Origin: Arthrobacter sp. MYb214
GTDB lineage: Bacteria > Actinomycetota > Actinomycetes > Actinomycetales > Micrococcaceae
DNA length: 64,000 nucleotides
Assembly: GCF_002979865.1 (NCBI RefSeq)
Contig: NZ_PCPZ01000006.1
Location: 124,001-188,000 of the forward strand
Direction: 5' to 3'
Below, piece by piece: positions 51,098 to 60,411 of this stretch. Each line of letters opens with the position of its first letter. Position 1 is the stretch's first letter. The position numbers were made by a program, and so were the translations under genes. The notes beneath the pieces were generated by a model that was given only the letters and a program-made list of their open reading frames with translations, made no database searches and was not told the DNA's origin.

Positions 51098-51865
51098 CTA
51101 GGAAGCGCCGTTGCTTCCGTGCTGCTTGTTCAGCTTCGCCAAGGTAGCTTCCTTGGCGGCATCCAGTGCCAGCTCGGCCTCGGAGAGCTCTGCAATGCCT
51201 TGACCGGCCTGGCCGGCGGCTGGCAGGTTGCGCCAGAGGAAGAAGCCGTACAGTGCCGCCAAGGCGATGAAGACGAACAGGCCCAGCATGCCCAGCATTG
51301 GGGAGATCAGGAAGTAGACGACCAGATCGGCAACGGCGGCCACGGCCAGCACCAGCCAGCCAGCTCGCACACCGCGGGCAACCATGACGAACGATGCGAA
51401 GATGGCCGCATCAGCGAAGTACAGCACCCAGATTTCCGGGGTTGCACTCATGAAGCCGCCATTGAAGAGGAACGGGCCGAAGCGCAAGGCGACCAGCAGG
51501 ATCAGGCCCACGAGCAGGCCGAGCGCGGACCACACTGTCACCGCGGTGCTCGTGACCATGCGGGTGAACTTTCCCTTGAGCTCGTAGCGGGAGAAGCGCC
51601 AGAGGCCGAAGATTGCAATCAGCAGCAGCGGAACGGCGTCGATCAGGCCCAGCAGGTCGAACTGCATCGAAGAAATGACCGGGCCTACGAAGACACCCAG
51701 GATCAGGGTCCACCAACCCAGGTCGTTGCGGTGCGCCAGCAGTGCGGCGGAGACGAAGACGAGCAGCATGCTCGCAGCCGAGAGCAAAATCTGGACAAAG
51801 GAACTACTGCTGTCGGCGGTAGCCATGAAAAGGGTTTCTAAGATGGAATCCACAGCGCTCTTCAC
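51098..51865 (-). CDS. Unidentified multi-pass membrane protein
   Basis: A 255-residue protein with about seven hydrophobic helices (FVQILLSAASMLLVFVSAAL; LGWWTLILGVFVGPVISSM; SALGLLVGLILLVALRF; ADAAIFASFVMVARGV; GWLVLAVAAVADLVVYFLIS; LGMLGLFVFIALAALYGFF) and a charged C-terminal tail of ~45 residues (ELSEAELALDAAKEATLAKL). The helix lengths and HRNDLGWW recall PnuC-type vitamin transporters, but the signature is not clear enough to name it. Start uncertain: GTG 51865 or ATG 51826, neither with a good SD. Confidence 0.65.
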   Translation of the reverse strand: MKSAVDSILETLFMATADSSSSFVQILLSAASMLLVFVSAALLAHRNDLGWWTLILGVFVGPVISSMQFDLLGLIDAVPLLLIAIFGLWRFSRYELKGKFTRMVTSTAVTVWSALGLLVGLILLVALRFGPFLFNGGFMSATPEIWVLYFADAAIFASFVMVARGVRAGWLVLAVAAVADLVVYFLISPMLGMLGLFVFIALAALYGFFLWRNLPAAGQAGQGIAELSEAELALDAAKEATLAKLNKQHGSNGAS

Positions 51866-51990
51866 TTGGTTGATCGAGAATGACAGGTGCTAAAGCACCC
51901 CTTCGATGCTAACGGTGATTTCTGTGAGGACGGCAAGATTACAAGGTTGGCTGCGCCACATTGCAGCGGACGCCCAGCCCGGTTAGCGAC

Positions 51991-52021
51991 ATCGGCTCCC
52001 GACTGGAAGGCGGGAGCCGAT
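51991..52021 (-). terminator. Terminator after paaR
   Basis: ATCGGCTCCCG (51991-52001) pairs perfectly with CGGGAGCCGAT (52011-52021) around a 9-nt loop, 21 bp beyond the minus-strand paaR stop. No T-run. Confidence 0.65.
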
Positions 52022-52042
52022 ATGGGGAGCCCGGACTTGGAA

Positions 52043-52660
52043 TCAGGCGCCGCCGGTATGCAGGCCGTTGAAGAGCAGCGAAACAGCCTGGTCCTCCAAC
52101 TCGGGTCCGTCGATCGGCCCGTCAGCGCGGTACCAGTCCACCACTGAGTTGATCAAGCCGAAAAGCAGCCTGGCGGTGGCCCGAGGTTCCAAGTCGGCAC
52201 GCAACTTGCCATCCGACTGCGCGGCAGTCACCAATTCTGCCAGCTGGCGGTCCATTGCGCGGCGGCGTTCCAGCGCCTGGCGTTCCAGATCAGTGTTGCC
52301 ACGCAGACGCAACAACAAGGTCACGTAGGAACGCTTGGCCAGCAGGATCCTGAAGGTTGCGCGCAGGAAGAATTCCAGACGCTCATCCGCGGTGCCCTCA
52401 TGCGAGCGGACCTCGGCGATCACCGCCTCCAGGGGAATCAGCGCCTCATCCAACGCTAGGCGCAGCAGGTCCTCTTTCGACGGGACATGGTGGTAAATCG
52501 CGGATTTGCTGATACCCAGTCGGTCGGCGAGCTTGCCCATGGAGGTCGCGTCGTAGCCGTATTCGTTGAATGCCTCGACAGCAATGCGCAAAACGGTTTC
52601 TTGATCGTAACCAGGGCGGCCACGCTTGGCCGGACGGTTGGCAGTATCGGTAGTTTCCAT
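52043..52660 (-). CDS. paaR: TetR family regulator, probable PaaR
   Basis: A 205-residue TetR protein. HTH: LRIAVEAFNEYGYDATSMGK, then LADRLGISKSAIYHHVPSKE, followed by a ligand domain of ~130 residues. It lies 32 bp after paaK in the paaI-paaK-paaR run. In C. glutamicum and relatives PaaR represses paa genes and is released by phenylacetyl-CoA. Four related palindromes precede the four paa transcription units in this window, including its own, which supports that role and negative autoregulation. No other TetR gene is present here. Confidence 0.85.
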   Translation of the reverse strand: METTDTANRPAKRGRPGYDQETVLRIAVEAFNEYGYDATSMGKLADRLGISKSAIYHHVPSKEDLLRLALDEALIPLEAVIAEVRSHEGTADERLEFFLRATFRILLAKRSYVTLLLRLRGNTDLERQALERRRAMDRQLAELVTAAQSDGKLRADLEPRATARLLFGLINSVVDWYRADGPIDGPELEDQAVSLLFNGLHTGGA

Positions 52661-52692
52661 GATTAGTTGATTATCCCATGTCCCGGCGGAGG

Positions 52693-54012
52693 CTAGTTAG
52701 CGCGCATGTCGTAGATGCGCTTGAGCTTGCCCATGGAGCGTTCCAGGGATTCCGGTTCGACAACGTCGATGGCGCAGGAAGAACCGACATGGATCTTGAT
52801 CAGCTTGGCCAGTTCCTTGGCGCCGTTGGTGGCATCTTCGATGGACGCCTCGCCGCGGCGCTCCACCTTCACCGCCAGCTGGTCCATGCGATCCGGACGG
52901 GTCAGGATCAGCTGGAAGTGCGGCGACAGGGTCGGCACCTTCAGGATCAATTCCTCGATCTGGCTTGGGAACAGGTTCACGCCGCGCAGGATGATCATGT
53001 CATCGCTGCGTCCGGTGATGCGGCCCATGCGGCGGTGGCCCGGTCGGCTGGTGCCAGGCATCAGGCGGGTCAAATCGTGGGTGCGATAGCGGATGATCGG
53101 CAGGGCCTGCTTGGTCAGCGAGGTGAAGACCAATTCACCGTGCTCGCCATCGGGCAGCACCTTGGTTTCGTCGAAGGCATCAATGATTTCCGGGCGGAAG
53201 TGGTCTTCCCAGATGTGGCTGCCATCCTTGCGTTCTCCGGATTCGCCGGCCACCCCGGGGCCCATGACCTCGGAGAGGCCGTAGATGTCGCAGGCGGTGA
53301 TGTTGAACATCTCTTCCAGCTCGTGGCGCATCTCTTCGGTCCATGGTTCGGCACCGAGGACGGCCACCTTCAGCGAGGTGGACCGCGGATCAAGGCCCTT
53401 GCGCTGCATGGCATCGCCAATGGTCAACAGGTAGGTCGGCGTGCACAGGATCGCATCAGGCTCGAAGTCCTGGATCAGCGAGATCTGCTTGTCGGTCTGG
53501 CCTCCGGACATGGGGATGACCGTCGCTCCGAGGTGCTCGGCGGCGGCATGCGCACCCAGGCCGCCGGTGAACAGGCCGTAGCCGTAGGCGTTGTGGACCT
53601 TCCAGCCTGGCTTGACTCCGGCCAGGCGCAGGCAGCGGGCGCCGAGCTTGGCCCAGTCCTCCAGGTCCTTCTTGGTGTAGCCAACCACGGTGGGCTGGCC
53701 AGTGGTACCCGAGGAGGCATGGATGCGGGCGACTGCATGCTGCGGGACGGCGAACATGCCGAAAGGGTAGTTCTTGCGCAGATCTTCCTTGTCGGTGAAG
53801 GGGAACTTGGCGAGGTCGCTCAGTTCCTTCAGGTCATCAGGGTGCACGCCAGCGGCATCGTACTTTGCCTTGTAGTACGGCACGTTGTTGTAGGCATGGT
53901 GCAGAGTTTCCTTCAAGCGGGTCAGCTGGATCGCTTCGATCTGCTCACGGCTCATGGTTTCTTCTGGATCAAGCGGATTCGGAAGGCTGTCGCGGTCGGT
54001 GTTCTGGGACAT
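52693..54012 (-). CDS. paaK: Phenylacetate-CoA ligase
   Basis: A 439-residue adenylate-forming ligase that activates phenylacetate to phenylacetyl-CoA, the entry step of the pathway. RIHASSGTTGQPTVVGYTKK is the P-loop; YGLSEVMGPGVAGE and MGRITGRSDDMIILRGVNLF are core motifs; VERRGEASIEDA and the C-terminal GKLKRIYDMR (catalytic Lys near the end) complete the enzyme. It starts 32 bp after the paaI stop and precedes paaR on the same strand. Confidence 0.95.
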   Translation of the reverse strand: MSQNTDRDSLPNPLDPEETMSREQIEAIQLTRLKETLHHAYNNVPYYKAKYDAAGVHPDDLKELSDLAKFPFTDKEDLRKNYPFGMFAVPQHAVARIHASSGTTGQPTVVGYTKKDLEDWAKLGARCLRLAGVKPGWKVHNAYGYGLFTGGLGAHAAAEHLGATVIPMSGGQTDKQISLIQDFEPDAILCTPTYLLTIGDAMQRKGLDPRSTSLKVAVLGAEPWTEEMRHELEEMFNITACDIYGLSEVMGPGVAGESGERKDGSHIWEDHFRPEIIDAFDETKVLPDGEHGELVFTSLTKQALPIIRYRTHDLTRLMPGTSRPGHRRMGRITGRSDDMIILRGVNLFPSQIEELILKVPTLSPHFQLILTRPDRMDQLAVKVERRGEASIEDATNGAKELAKLIKIHVGSSCAIDVVEPESLERSMGKLKRIYDMRAN

Positions 54013-54044
54013 GCTGAAACTTTCGTGTCGAGTGGGCAGGGTGC

Positions 54045-54494
54045 TTAGCGGTTCTTCGGTTTCGGGACGGTGCGCGATCGTCCGCGGAACTCTGCGACGG
54101 TTTCAATTGAGCCGTCGGCCGCTGGCTGGGTCACCTTGATGTCGTAGATCCCGCTGCGGCCTTGCTGCGAGACACGGTTGCCGGTGGCAGTCAGCACTCG
54201 TCCGGGAATGGCTGGCTTGAGGAAGTTGACGTCGGCGCCGGAGGCTACCGTGATGGTCTCGTCGGAGCCTGCCTGCGGATTGCAGCTCAGTGCGAACGCA
54301 GTGTCGGCCAGAGCGAAGATCATTCCGCCGTGGCCAATGCCGAAGCCGTTGAGCATTTCCTGCCGGAGCGCCATGGTGATGACTGCGTGGCCGTCGGAGA
54401 CCTCGACGACTTCGATTCCCATCCACTGGGTGGCGTAGTCATTGCGGAGAATGGCGTGCGGGACCGAATTCTCTAGCTGTGTTTCGCTCATCAT
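54045..54494 (-). CDS. paaI: Hydroxyphenylacetyl-CoA thioesterase PaaI
   Basis: A 149-residue hotdog-fold thioesterase. MLNGFGIGHGGMIFALADTA carries the conserved N/HGG and Asp residues; NFLKPAIPGRVLTATGNR follows. PaaI hydrolyses stalled CoA esters (e.g. ring-hydroxylated phenylacetyl-CoA) and recycles CoA. Start ATG 54494 or 54491 (MMSETQ); GAAGGAAGATG supplies the SD. First gene of the paaI-paaK-paaR run, with a palindromic operator 19-40 bp upstream. Confidence 0.93.
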   Translation of the reverse strand: MMSETQLENSVPHAILRNDYATQWMGIEVVEVSDGHAVITMALRQEMLNGFGIGHGGMIFALADTAFALSCNPQAGSDETITVASGADVNFLKPAIPGRVLTATGNRVSQQGRSGIYDIKVTQPAADGSIETVAEFRGRSRTVPKPKNR

Positions 54495-54512
54495 CTTCCT
54501 TCGCCGAATTAT

Positions 54513-54534
54513 TTACCGAACGATCATTAGGTAA
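54513..54534 (-). promoter_or_regulatory. Candidate PaaR operator before paaI-paaK-paaR
   Basis: A 22-bp dyad (arms TTACC and GGTAA, 18 of 22 positions symmetric) contains the core ACCGAACGATCA (54515-54526) on the + strand. It sits 19 bp before the paaI start. A TTGACT hexamer lies about 26 bp upstream on the minus strand, so the operator would overlap the promoter. Confidence 0.65.
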
Positions 54535-54607
54535 TAACATTATGTGAGCTAAGTCAAGTTATGCGGCCCTATCGGCGGTACTGTTTCAGCGATGAAGCGC
54601 AGCGGAT

Positions 54608-55621
54608 TCAGGCGGTGAAAATTCGTTGATGGACGTCAAGGATGAAAGGTTCCTTGATCCGGTTGTAGTCCATGACCAGGCCGTTCTCGCCGTCGCTTGC
54701 AGCCAGTGCGCGGGCGGCTTCCCGCTTTACCGCGGCGTATGCCAAACGGTCGGCTTCATGGTGTTTCAGATGCTCGCGGAAAAGCACGAGCCGCAGATAC
54801 TCGGGGCTTCCTGCACTGAAGACATGGATATTGGCCTCGGGGAGCCGCGAACCGGCAGCGGGCTTGAGCATGCGGTGGCCATACCAGCCAGGTTCACGGT
54901 GCCAAAGAAGCATGCCGCTGGATTCCAGCGCCGGAACGTAGGACGCTTCCTGATCCGCGTCGGGGACCAGCAAGACGATGTCGATGATCGGCTTGGCGGG
55001 CAGGTCCGGAACGGATGTCGAGCCGGTGTGTTCAATGGCCAACGCGGTGGCCCCCAGGACACTGGCGATTCGATGGTGCAGGCGGTGGAAGTCCCTGGCC
55101 CATTGCTTCGATGGCTCGGCAATCTCTATGAGGCCGCGCATCAGCTCTCCACCCACGGCCTCGTATTCCGGATCTTCATCTGGCTGGCCGGTGAGCAGCG
55201 GGTAGAAGGGCAAGGTGCACAGGTACCGCCGGGCATCCGGCCAGCGCGGGTCGGCAGAAGACTGCGAAACAACGCAACCCAGCGAGCGGTAAAAACCCAC
55301 CGCATCCTCTGCAGTGGTGGCCCAAACGTTCTTCTCATGGCAGTCGCGCAGCTCAGCGAGCAGCCTCGAGCCCAGCCCCCGGCCCTGGTGGGATGTTTCC
55401 ACGGCCAGGTATTCAACGCACACCGCGTATTTGCCGCTGTGCCGGTAGGCGGCCAGTGCCGCAATATCGCCCGCGGCAGTGGCGATGGCAAGCACCTCAA
55501 GGCCTTCGCATTCATCGAGCAGCGCTTCGAGCGCCTGCTCGTTGGCAGGTTCGGCGGCCAGCACCAGCAAGCGGCGAATCGCAGGGTCGTTGCGGTAGTC
55601 GCTGATCTTGATGTGGTGCAT
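54608..55621 (-). CDS. GNAT acetyltransferase - GrpB (UPF0157) fusion protein
   Basis: A 337-residue two-domain protein. Residues ~1-145 are a GNAT domain with VCVEYLAVETSHQGRGLGSR (acetyl-CoA loop) and NVWATTAEDAVGFYRSLGC. Residues ~165-337 match the GrpB/UPF0157 nucleotidyltransferase-like family: ALAIEHTGSTSVPDLPAKPI, then IDIVLLVPDAD and LRLVLFREHLKHHEADRLAY. UPF0157 proteins include CoaE-associated domains; function is unknown. ATG 55621 begins at the GNAT fold; the 63 extra in-frame residues upstream overlap the peptidase gene and are rejected. It starts 20 bp after the peptidase stop, so both are probably co-transcribed. Confidence 0.85.
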   Translation of the reverse strand: MHHIKISDYRNDPAIRRLLVLAAEPANEQALEALLDECEGLEVLAIATAAGDIAALAAYRHSGKYAVCVEYLAVETSHQGRGLGSRLLAELRDCHEKNVWATTAEDAVGFYRSLGCVVSQSSADPRWPDARRYLCTLPFYPLLTGQPDEDPEYEAVGGELMRGLIEIAEPSKQWARDFHRLHHRIASVLGATALAIEHTGSTSVPDLPAKPIIDIVLLVPDADQEASYVPALESSGMLLWHREPGWYGHRMLKPAAGSRLPEANIHVFSAGSPEYLRLVLFREHLKHHEADRLAYAAVKREAARALAASDGENGLVMDYNRIKEPFILDVHQRIFTA

Positions 55622-55641
55622 GGCCGCCGTTCCTTTGCTAC

Positions 55642-57795
55642 TTAGATTTCGTCGGTGCATCCCAGGGCGTCCAAGGCGAAGGCGTAGTCCCACGCGCGGG
55701 CCTTCCAGGACTCGTAACGTCCCGAAGCGCCGCCGTGACCGCCATCCATTTCGGTCTTCAGCACAATCGGGGCCTGTCCGGTACCGACTTCCCGCAGCTT
55801 GGCCACCCATTTGGCTGGCTCCACATACAGTACACGGGTGTCATTGAGCGAGGTGACCGCAGCGATCTTCGGGTAATCCTGTGCTGTGACGTTTTCGTAG
55901 GGAGTGTAGGACTTCATGTAGTCGTAGACCTCCTTGCTCTCGATCGGGTTGCCCCATTCTTCCCATTCCAGTGCCGAGAGCGGAAGCTCTGGATCCAGGA
56001 TGGAGGTCAAGGCATCGACGAACGGCACCTGGGCGATGATCGCGGTATACAGCTGCGGAGCCATATTCGCGACAGCGCCCATCAGCAGTCCGCCGGCCGA
56101 ACCGCCCAGGGCGGCGATGCGCTGCGGATCGGCCCACCCGGAATCGAGCAGGTACTGTGTGGAATCAATGAAGTCGGTGAAGGTGTTCTTCTTGTGCAGC
56201 TTCTTGCCTTGCAGGTACCAGTTGCGGCCCAGCTCGCCGCCGCCGCGCACGTGGGCAATGACAAAGACCACTCCGCGATCCAGCACGCTCAAGCGAGGGA
56301 TGCCGAAACCAGGATCCATGGAGGCCTCGTAGGAACCGTAGCCGTAGATCAGCACCGGCTGGGGAACCGAGGTATCCAGGTCGGCACGGCGCATGATGGT
56401 CAAGGGGATCTTGGCGCCATCGGCCGCGGTGGCCCACTCGCGGGTGGACAGGTACTTGGCAGGATCGAAGTTGTTCACCGGGGTCTGCTTGCGCAGCACC
56501 AGCGACTGGTTCTGGAGCCACAGGTCGTATACGCGGGCCGGGGTGAAGTCTGCGGTGTAGCCGATGCGGATCAACGGAGCATCCAGCTCGGCAAAGGTCG
56601 CCGAGGCAGTGAACAGCTCATCATCGAAATCCGGTTCAATGGCCGGCTGCTGGGCTTTGGTGCCCAATCCGTCCAAGGCGATCAGCTGCATGCGCTCGCA
56701 GGTATCTCGGCGCACCGAGAGCACCACGTGCGAACCGGTCAGCGCGGTGCCTTCGATCTTGACCGTGTCCTCGTGGGCCACCACGGTCTGCCAGTGCGCC
56801 GGGTCGGCGTTTTCGCCCAGCTGGTCCAGGGATGCCAGCGACACCATGTTGTTCGGTGCCTGGTGATCGTGGGTGATCAAGGCCTGGCCGGCGCCCGGCA
56901 TCAGGTCGATTCCGTGCAGCAGGCGCAAGGAGCGCGGCACCAGCAAGGTCACGGCAGCCGAAGGCTCGGCCAGATCCAGCATGCTGGTTTCAGCGTATTC
57001 GGAGTTGCCGCTGGAGATCATCAGGGTGTTGCGGTCCGGGCTCAGATCGAAGCCGAGCCACATGCCAGGATCATTTTCCTCGAAAATGATCTTGTCCTGC
57101 GTTGGGAGGGTCCCCAGCAGGTGAGCGCGAATCTGGTGTGGCCGCCAGGTTTCGTCAACCACCGTGTAGAAGACAGTTGAAGAATCGGGGGAGAAGGCCA
57201 GGCCGTAGAACACTCCTTCAATGGTGTCGCTCAGCAGCAGGCCGGTGTCCAGGTCCTTGATGAAAAGGGTGAATCGCTCATCGCCCGCATTATCGACACA
57301 GTAGGCAAGCAAGTTGCCTGCTTCATTCAACGCCATGCCGCCGAGCGAGAAGAACGGCTGCCCTTCGGCTAAGGCGTTGCCATCAAGCAGCACCTCTTCG
57401 GCAGGCAATGCAGTTTCCGCGTCGATGACCGGGGGAGTCCAGTCGGCAACAAGGTCCCCGGTGTCCGATGCCTTGACGCGGCACTGGATGGTGTAGGGCT
57501 TGCCTTCGGCCGAACGGGTGAAGTACCACCAGCCGCGGCGTCGCACTGGAACCGACAAGTCGGTTTCAACGGTGCGTGCCTTGATCTCGCTGAACAAGGC
57601 ATCGCGCAGCGGCTGCTGGCTAGCGGTAATGGTGTCGGTGTACTCGTTTTCTGCGGTCAGATGCGCGATGACATCCGGGTTGGCTTTCTCCCGCAGCCAC
57701 TCGTAGTTGTCGATGAAGTCATCGCCGTGGAAGCTGCGGGTGGTGGGCAGCTTTGCGGCACGCGGTGCATTGGCGGTCAACGATTCTGGAGTCAT
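55642..57795 (-). CDS. ptrB: Oligopeptidase B (prolyl oligopeptidase family S9)
   Basis: A 717-residue cytoplasmic serine peptidase cleaving short peptides after basic residues. A beta-propeller (~70-420) precedes the alpha/beta-hydrolase domain with YGYGSYEASMDPGFGIPRLS, VIAHVRGGGELGRNWY, the nucleophile in AALGGSAGGLLMG, the Asp in SLNDTRVLYVEPAKW and the His in DGGHGGASGRY. I start at ATG 57795 (MTPESLTANAP), which has AGGGG just upstream; GTG 57813 is in frame but lacks an SD. Followed by the GNAT-GrpB gene. Confidence 0.93.
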   Translation of the reverse strand: MTPESLTANAPRAAKLPTTRSFHGDDFIDNYEWLREKANPDVIAHLTAENEYTDTITASQQPLRDALFSEIKARTVETDLSVPVRRRGWWYFTRSAEGKPYTIQCRVKASDTGDLVADWTPPVIDAETALPAEEVLLDGNALAEGQPFFSLGGMALNEAGNLLAYCVDNAGDERFTLFIKDLDTGLLLSDTIEGVFYGLAFSPDSSTVFYTVVDETWRPHQIRAHLLGTLPTQDKIIFEENDPGMWLGFDLSPDRNTLMISSGNSEYAETSMLDLAEPSAAVTLLVPRSLRLLHGIDLMPGAGQALITHDHQAPNNMVSLASLDQLGENADPAHWQTVVAHEDTVKIEGTALTGSHVVLSVRRDTCERMQLIALDGLGTKAQQPAIEPDFDDELFTASATFAELDAPLIRIGYTADFTPARVYDLWLQNQSLVLRKQTPVNNFDPAKYLSTREWATAADGAKIPLTIMRRADLDTSVPQPVLIYGYGSYEASMDPGFGIPRLSVLDRGVVFVIAHVRGGGELGRNWYLQGKKLHKKNTFTDFIDSTQYLLDSGWADPQRIAALGGSAGGLLMGAVANMAPQLYTAIIAQVPFVDALTSILDPELPLSALEWEEWGNPIESKEVYDYMKSYTPYENVTAQDYPKIAAVTSLNDTRVLYVEPAKWVAKLREVGTGQAPIVLKTEMDGGHGGASGRYESWKARAWDYAFALDALGCTDEI

Positions 57796-57997
57796 ACCCC
57801 TATTCAATCCCACTGCCGTGCTATGCGGGTGCAGCTATGCTCAGCGCGGACAGAACAGCGGTTTCAAACCGATAACGATGCAAGTGCAGGCGAGTCGCGG
57901 GGTACCGGCTAGGCTTTATAAGTCCTAGGCTTGCAGGCAGAACGTATCATCTGCACCTTGGGCCATTCGCCCTTCAGTACGAGAAAGCGATACATCA

Positions 57998-59464
57998 GTG
58001 GAAAAGAAAAGAACAGCTGCCCCCACAGGGCGCCTGGCCCGATGGATAGCCGCGGCTGCCATCGGTTTGATGGCCCTGGTCGTCGGGGCACCCTCGGCCG
58101 TGGCCCAAGGCAGTGAAAGCGTCGAGGGCCAGACCTACGTCATCGGCACGGATACGACTTTCGCGCCCTTCGAGTTCCGCCAGAACGGCGAACTGACCGG
58201 TATCGACATGGATCTTCTGCGCGCCATTGCCGAAGACCAGGGTTTTGAAGTCGAGATCAGGTCCCTGGGCTTCAATGCGGCTTTGGCCGCCCTTTCCTCC
58301 AACCAGGTGGATGGCGTGATCGCCGGCATGTCGATTACCGACGAGCGCAAGGAGATCTACGACTTCTCCGAGCCGTACTTCGAGTCCGGCGTGCAGATGG
58401 CTGTCGCTGCCGGCAATGACGAGATCACCGGTTACGAGGACTTGGAAGGCAAGACCGTTGTCGCCAAGACCGGCGCCGAGGGCGAAAGCTATGCAAAGTC
58501 CATCGCCGAGGAATACGGCTTCGAGGTCAAGTCCTTGGACCAATCGGCCACCATGTACGAATCGGTCAAGGCCGGTTCTGCAGTTGCCGTCTTCGACGAC
58601 TACCCGGTGCTAGCCTACGGCATTGCCCAGGGCAATGGCCTGAAGACCGTCACCGACAAGGTCCCGGGCGGTTCCTATGGCTTCGCCGTGAACAAGGGCG
58701 AGAACACCGCGCTGCTGGCAGCGTTCAACGACGGCTTGGCCGAGCTGAAGGCCAACGGCGAGTACCAGCAGATCCTGGACTCCTACCTTGCCGACCCGAC
58801 CGCAGCGGCGCCAAGCAACTTCTTCGACCTGCTGGTCAAGTCCATTCCCGCATTGATGACCGGTCTGTGGCACACCCTGCTGGTGACCGCGATTTCCTTC
58901 GCCATTGCCATGGCATTGGGCCTGGTCTTCGGCTTCATGAAGATCTCCGGGAACATCGTGCTGCGCGGCATCGCCACGACCTTCGTGAACATCTTCCGCG
59001 GCACCCCGTTGCTGCTCTGGGCCTTCATGTTCTACTTCGGCCTGCCGCAGCTGACCGGCTGGGAGATCAGCGTCTGGACCGCAGGCGTGCTGACGCTGTC
59101 GCTGAACGCCGGTGCCTATGTCGCCGAAATCGTTCGCGGCGGTATCCAGTCGGTGGATCCAGGGCAACTTGAAGCATCCCGTTCGCTGGGCCTGGGCTAT
59201 GGCAAGTCGATGCAGAAGGTCGTGATCCCGCAGGCTTTCAAGATGATGACCCCGTCGCTGATCAACCAGTTGATCATCAGCCTGAAGGACTCCTCGTTGC
59301 TGCTGGCTATCGGCTTCACCGAGCTGCTCTACCAGGGCCAGCAGATCTACGCGGCGAACTTCCGTGTCACTGAGACCCTGCTGATCGTGGGCATTATCTA
59401 CTTCATTGCCATTATGGCGCTGACCAAATTGGCAAATTATGCCGATCGGAGGTTCAACAAGTGA
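57998..59464 (+). CDS. Amino acid ABC transporter, substrate-binding/permease fusion
   Basis: A 488-residue protein. An N-terminal signal ([20 protein letters not shown]) leads a type 3 periplasmic-binding domain (~45-270: [20 protein letters not shown], then [16 protein letters not shown]), fused to a five-helix permease domain (~285-485: [23 protein letters not shown]-loop region [20 protein letters not shown]). Family members import glutamine, glutamate or other polar amino acids. Start GTG 57998. The stop overlaps the ATPase start (GTGA). Confidence 0.92.
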   Translation: MEKKRTAAPTGRLARWIAAAAIGLMALVVGAPSAVAQGSESVEGQTYVIGTDTTFAPFEFRQNGELTGIDMDLLRAIAEDQGFEVEIRSLGFNAALAALSSNQVDGVIAGMSITDERKEIYDFSEPYFESGVQMAVAAGNDEITGYEDLEGKTVVAKTGAEGESYAKSIAEEYGFEVKSLDQSATMYESVKAGSAVAVFDDYPVLAYGIAQGNGLKTVTDKVPGGSYGFAVNKGENTALLAAFNDGLAELKANGEYQQILDSYLADPTAAAPSNFFDLLVKSIPALMTGLWHTLLVTAISFAIAMALGLVFGFMKISGNIVLRGIATTFVNIFRGTPLLLWAFMFYFGLPQLTGWEISVWTAGVLTLSLNAGAYVAEIVRGGIQSVDPGQLEASRSLGLGYGKSMQKVVIPQAFKMMTPSLINQLIISLKDSSLLLAIGFTELLYQGQQIYAANFRVTETLLIVGIIYFIAIMALTKLANYADRRFNK

Positions 59465-60216
59465 GCACCGTAACTGAGCAAAGCTCCAACGTGAAGATCC
59501 AGGTCAAGGACTTGCACAAGTCCTTTGGCTCCAACAATGTCCTCAAGGGCATCGACATGGATGTCCGCGAAGGCGAAGTGGTGTGCGTGATCGGCCCTTC
59601 GGGGTCCGGCAAGTCCACCTTGCTGCGTTGCCTGAACAAGCTTGAGGACATTACCTCGGGCAAGGTGGTTGTCGATGGCTTTGATGTCACCGACCCCAAG
59701 GTGGACATCAATGAGGTGCGCCGCCATGTAGGCATGGTGTTCCAGCACTTCAACCTGTTCCCGCATATGAGCGTGGCAGAGAACATCATGCTGGCGCCGG
59801 TCGAGCTCAAGAAGATGAGCAAGGCGGAAGGCCGGGAGCGCGCACTTGAGCTGCTGGAACGCGTGGGCTTGCGCGAGAAGGCCAACGCCCGTCCGGCCTC
59901 GCTCTCTGGCGGCCAGAAGCAGCGTGTGGCCATCGCCCGCGCGCTTGCCATGGCCCCGGGCATCATGCTCTTCGATGAGGCTACCAGCGCTCTTGACCCG
60001 GAGATGGTCGGAGAAGTGCTGCAGGTTATCAAGGAGCTGGCCGACACCGGAATGACCATGGTTCTGGTGACCCACGAGATGGGCTTTGCACGCGAAGTCG
60101 CTGACCGCGTGGTCTTCATGGCTGATGGTGTTGTCTGCGAGCAGGGTGCGCCCGAACAGCTGTTCGGCAACCCGCAGCAGGCGCGTACCCAGGACTTCTT
60201 GTCCAAGGTTCTCTGA
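59461..60216 (+). CDS. Amino acid ABC transporter ATP-binding protein (GlnQ-like)
   Basis: A 251-residue ABC ATPase. Walker [15 protein letters not shown]-loop [13 protein letters not shown], signature [16 protein letters not shown], Walker [15 protein letters not shown] and the H-loop [10 protein letters not shown] are all intact and of the polar-amino-acid type. GTG start overlapping the upstream stop. With the fused protein upstream it forms a complete two-gene importer. A terminator follows 21 bp downstream. Confidence 0.95.
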   Translation: MSTVTEQSSNVKIQVKDLHKSFGSNNVLKGIDMDVREGEVVCVIGPSGSGKSTLLRCLNKLEDITSGKVVVDGFDVTDPKVDINEVRRHVGMVFQHFNLFPHMSVAENIMLAPVELKKMSKAEGRERALELLERVGLREKANARPASLSGGQKQRVAIARALAMAPGIMLFDEATSALDPEMVGEVLQVIKELADTGMTMVLVTHEMGFAREVADRVVFMADGVVCEQGAPEQLFGNPQQARTQDFLSKVL

Positions 60217-60237
60217 GCCGTACCGCCAAGCCAGCGG

Positions 60238-60291
60238 AAAACCGTGCTGTCCACGACCAGATGAAACTGGTTGCGGGCAGCACGGTTTTTT
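60238..60291 (+). terminator. Intrinsic terminator of the amino acid ABC operon
   Basis: AAAACCGTGCTG (60238-60249) pairs with CAGCACGGTTTT (60278-60289), with an inner CGACCAG/CTGGTTG stem, followed by TT CG. Strong, with T-run. Confidence 0.88.
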
Positions 60292-60314
60292 CGTGACGAA
60301 GCTTACGGGACAAA

Positions 60315-60357
60315 AACCTTCATATGCTTGAAGGTTCAACTTATTCCCTTGTAGAGT
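60315..60357 (+). promoter_or_regulatory. DoxX promoter with overlapping palindromes
   Basis: AACCTTCA/TGAAGGTT (60315-60322, 60329-60336) forms a perfect 8-bp inverted repeat with 6-nt spacer; its right half is shared with TTGAAGGTTCAA (60329-60340), a second perfect palindrome. The -35 TTGAAG (60329-60334) lies within both; 17 bp on is TAGAGT (60352-60357). Such repressor sites are typical of MarR-type control, an inference. Confidence 0.6.
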
Positions 60358-60411
60358 TGGAGCAGTAGCCACACGGGATCTTCCCGTGCCCCAATCCCTA
60401 GGAGTTAAAAT

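Noticed and set aside
57909-57929. Dyad GCTAGG..CCTAGG before the amino acid ABC operon
   Set aside because: Arms are only 5-6 bp, with no matching promoter spacing or second copy, so it is too weak to call as an operator.
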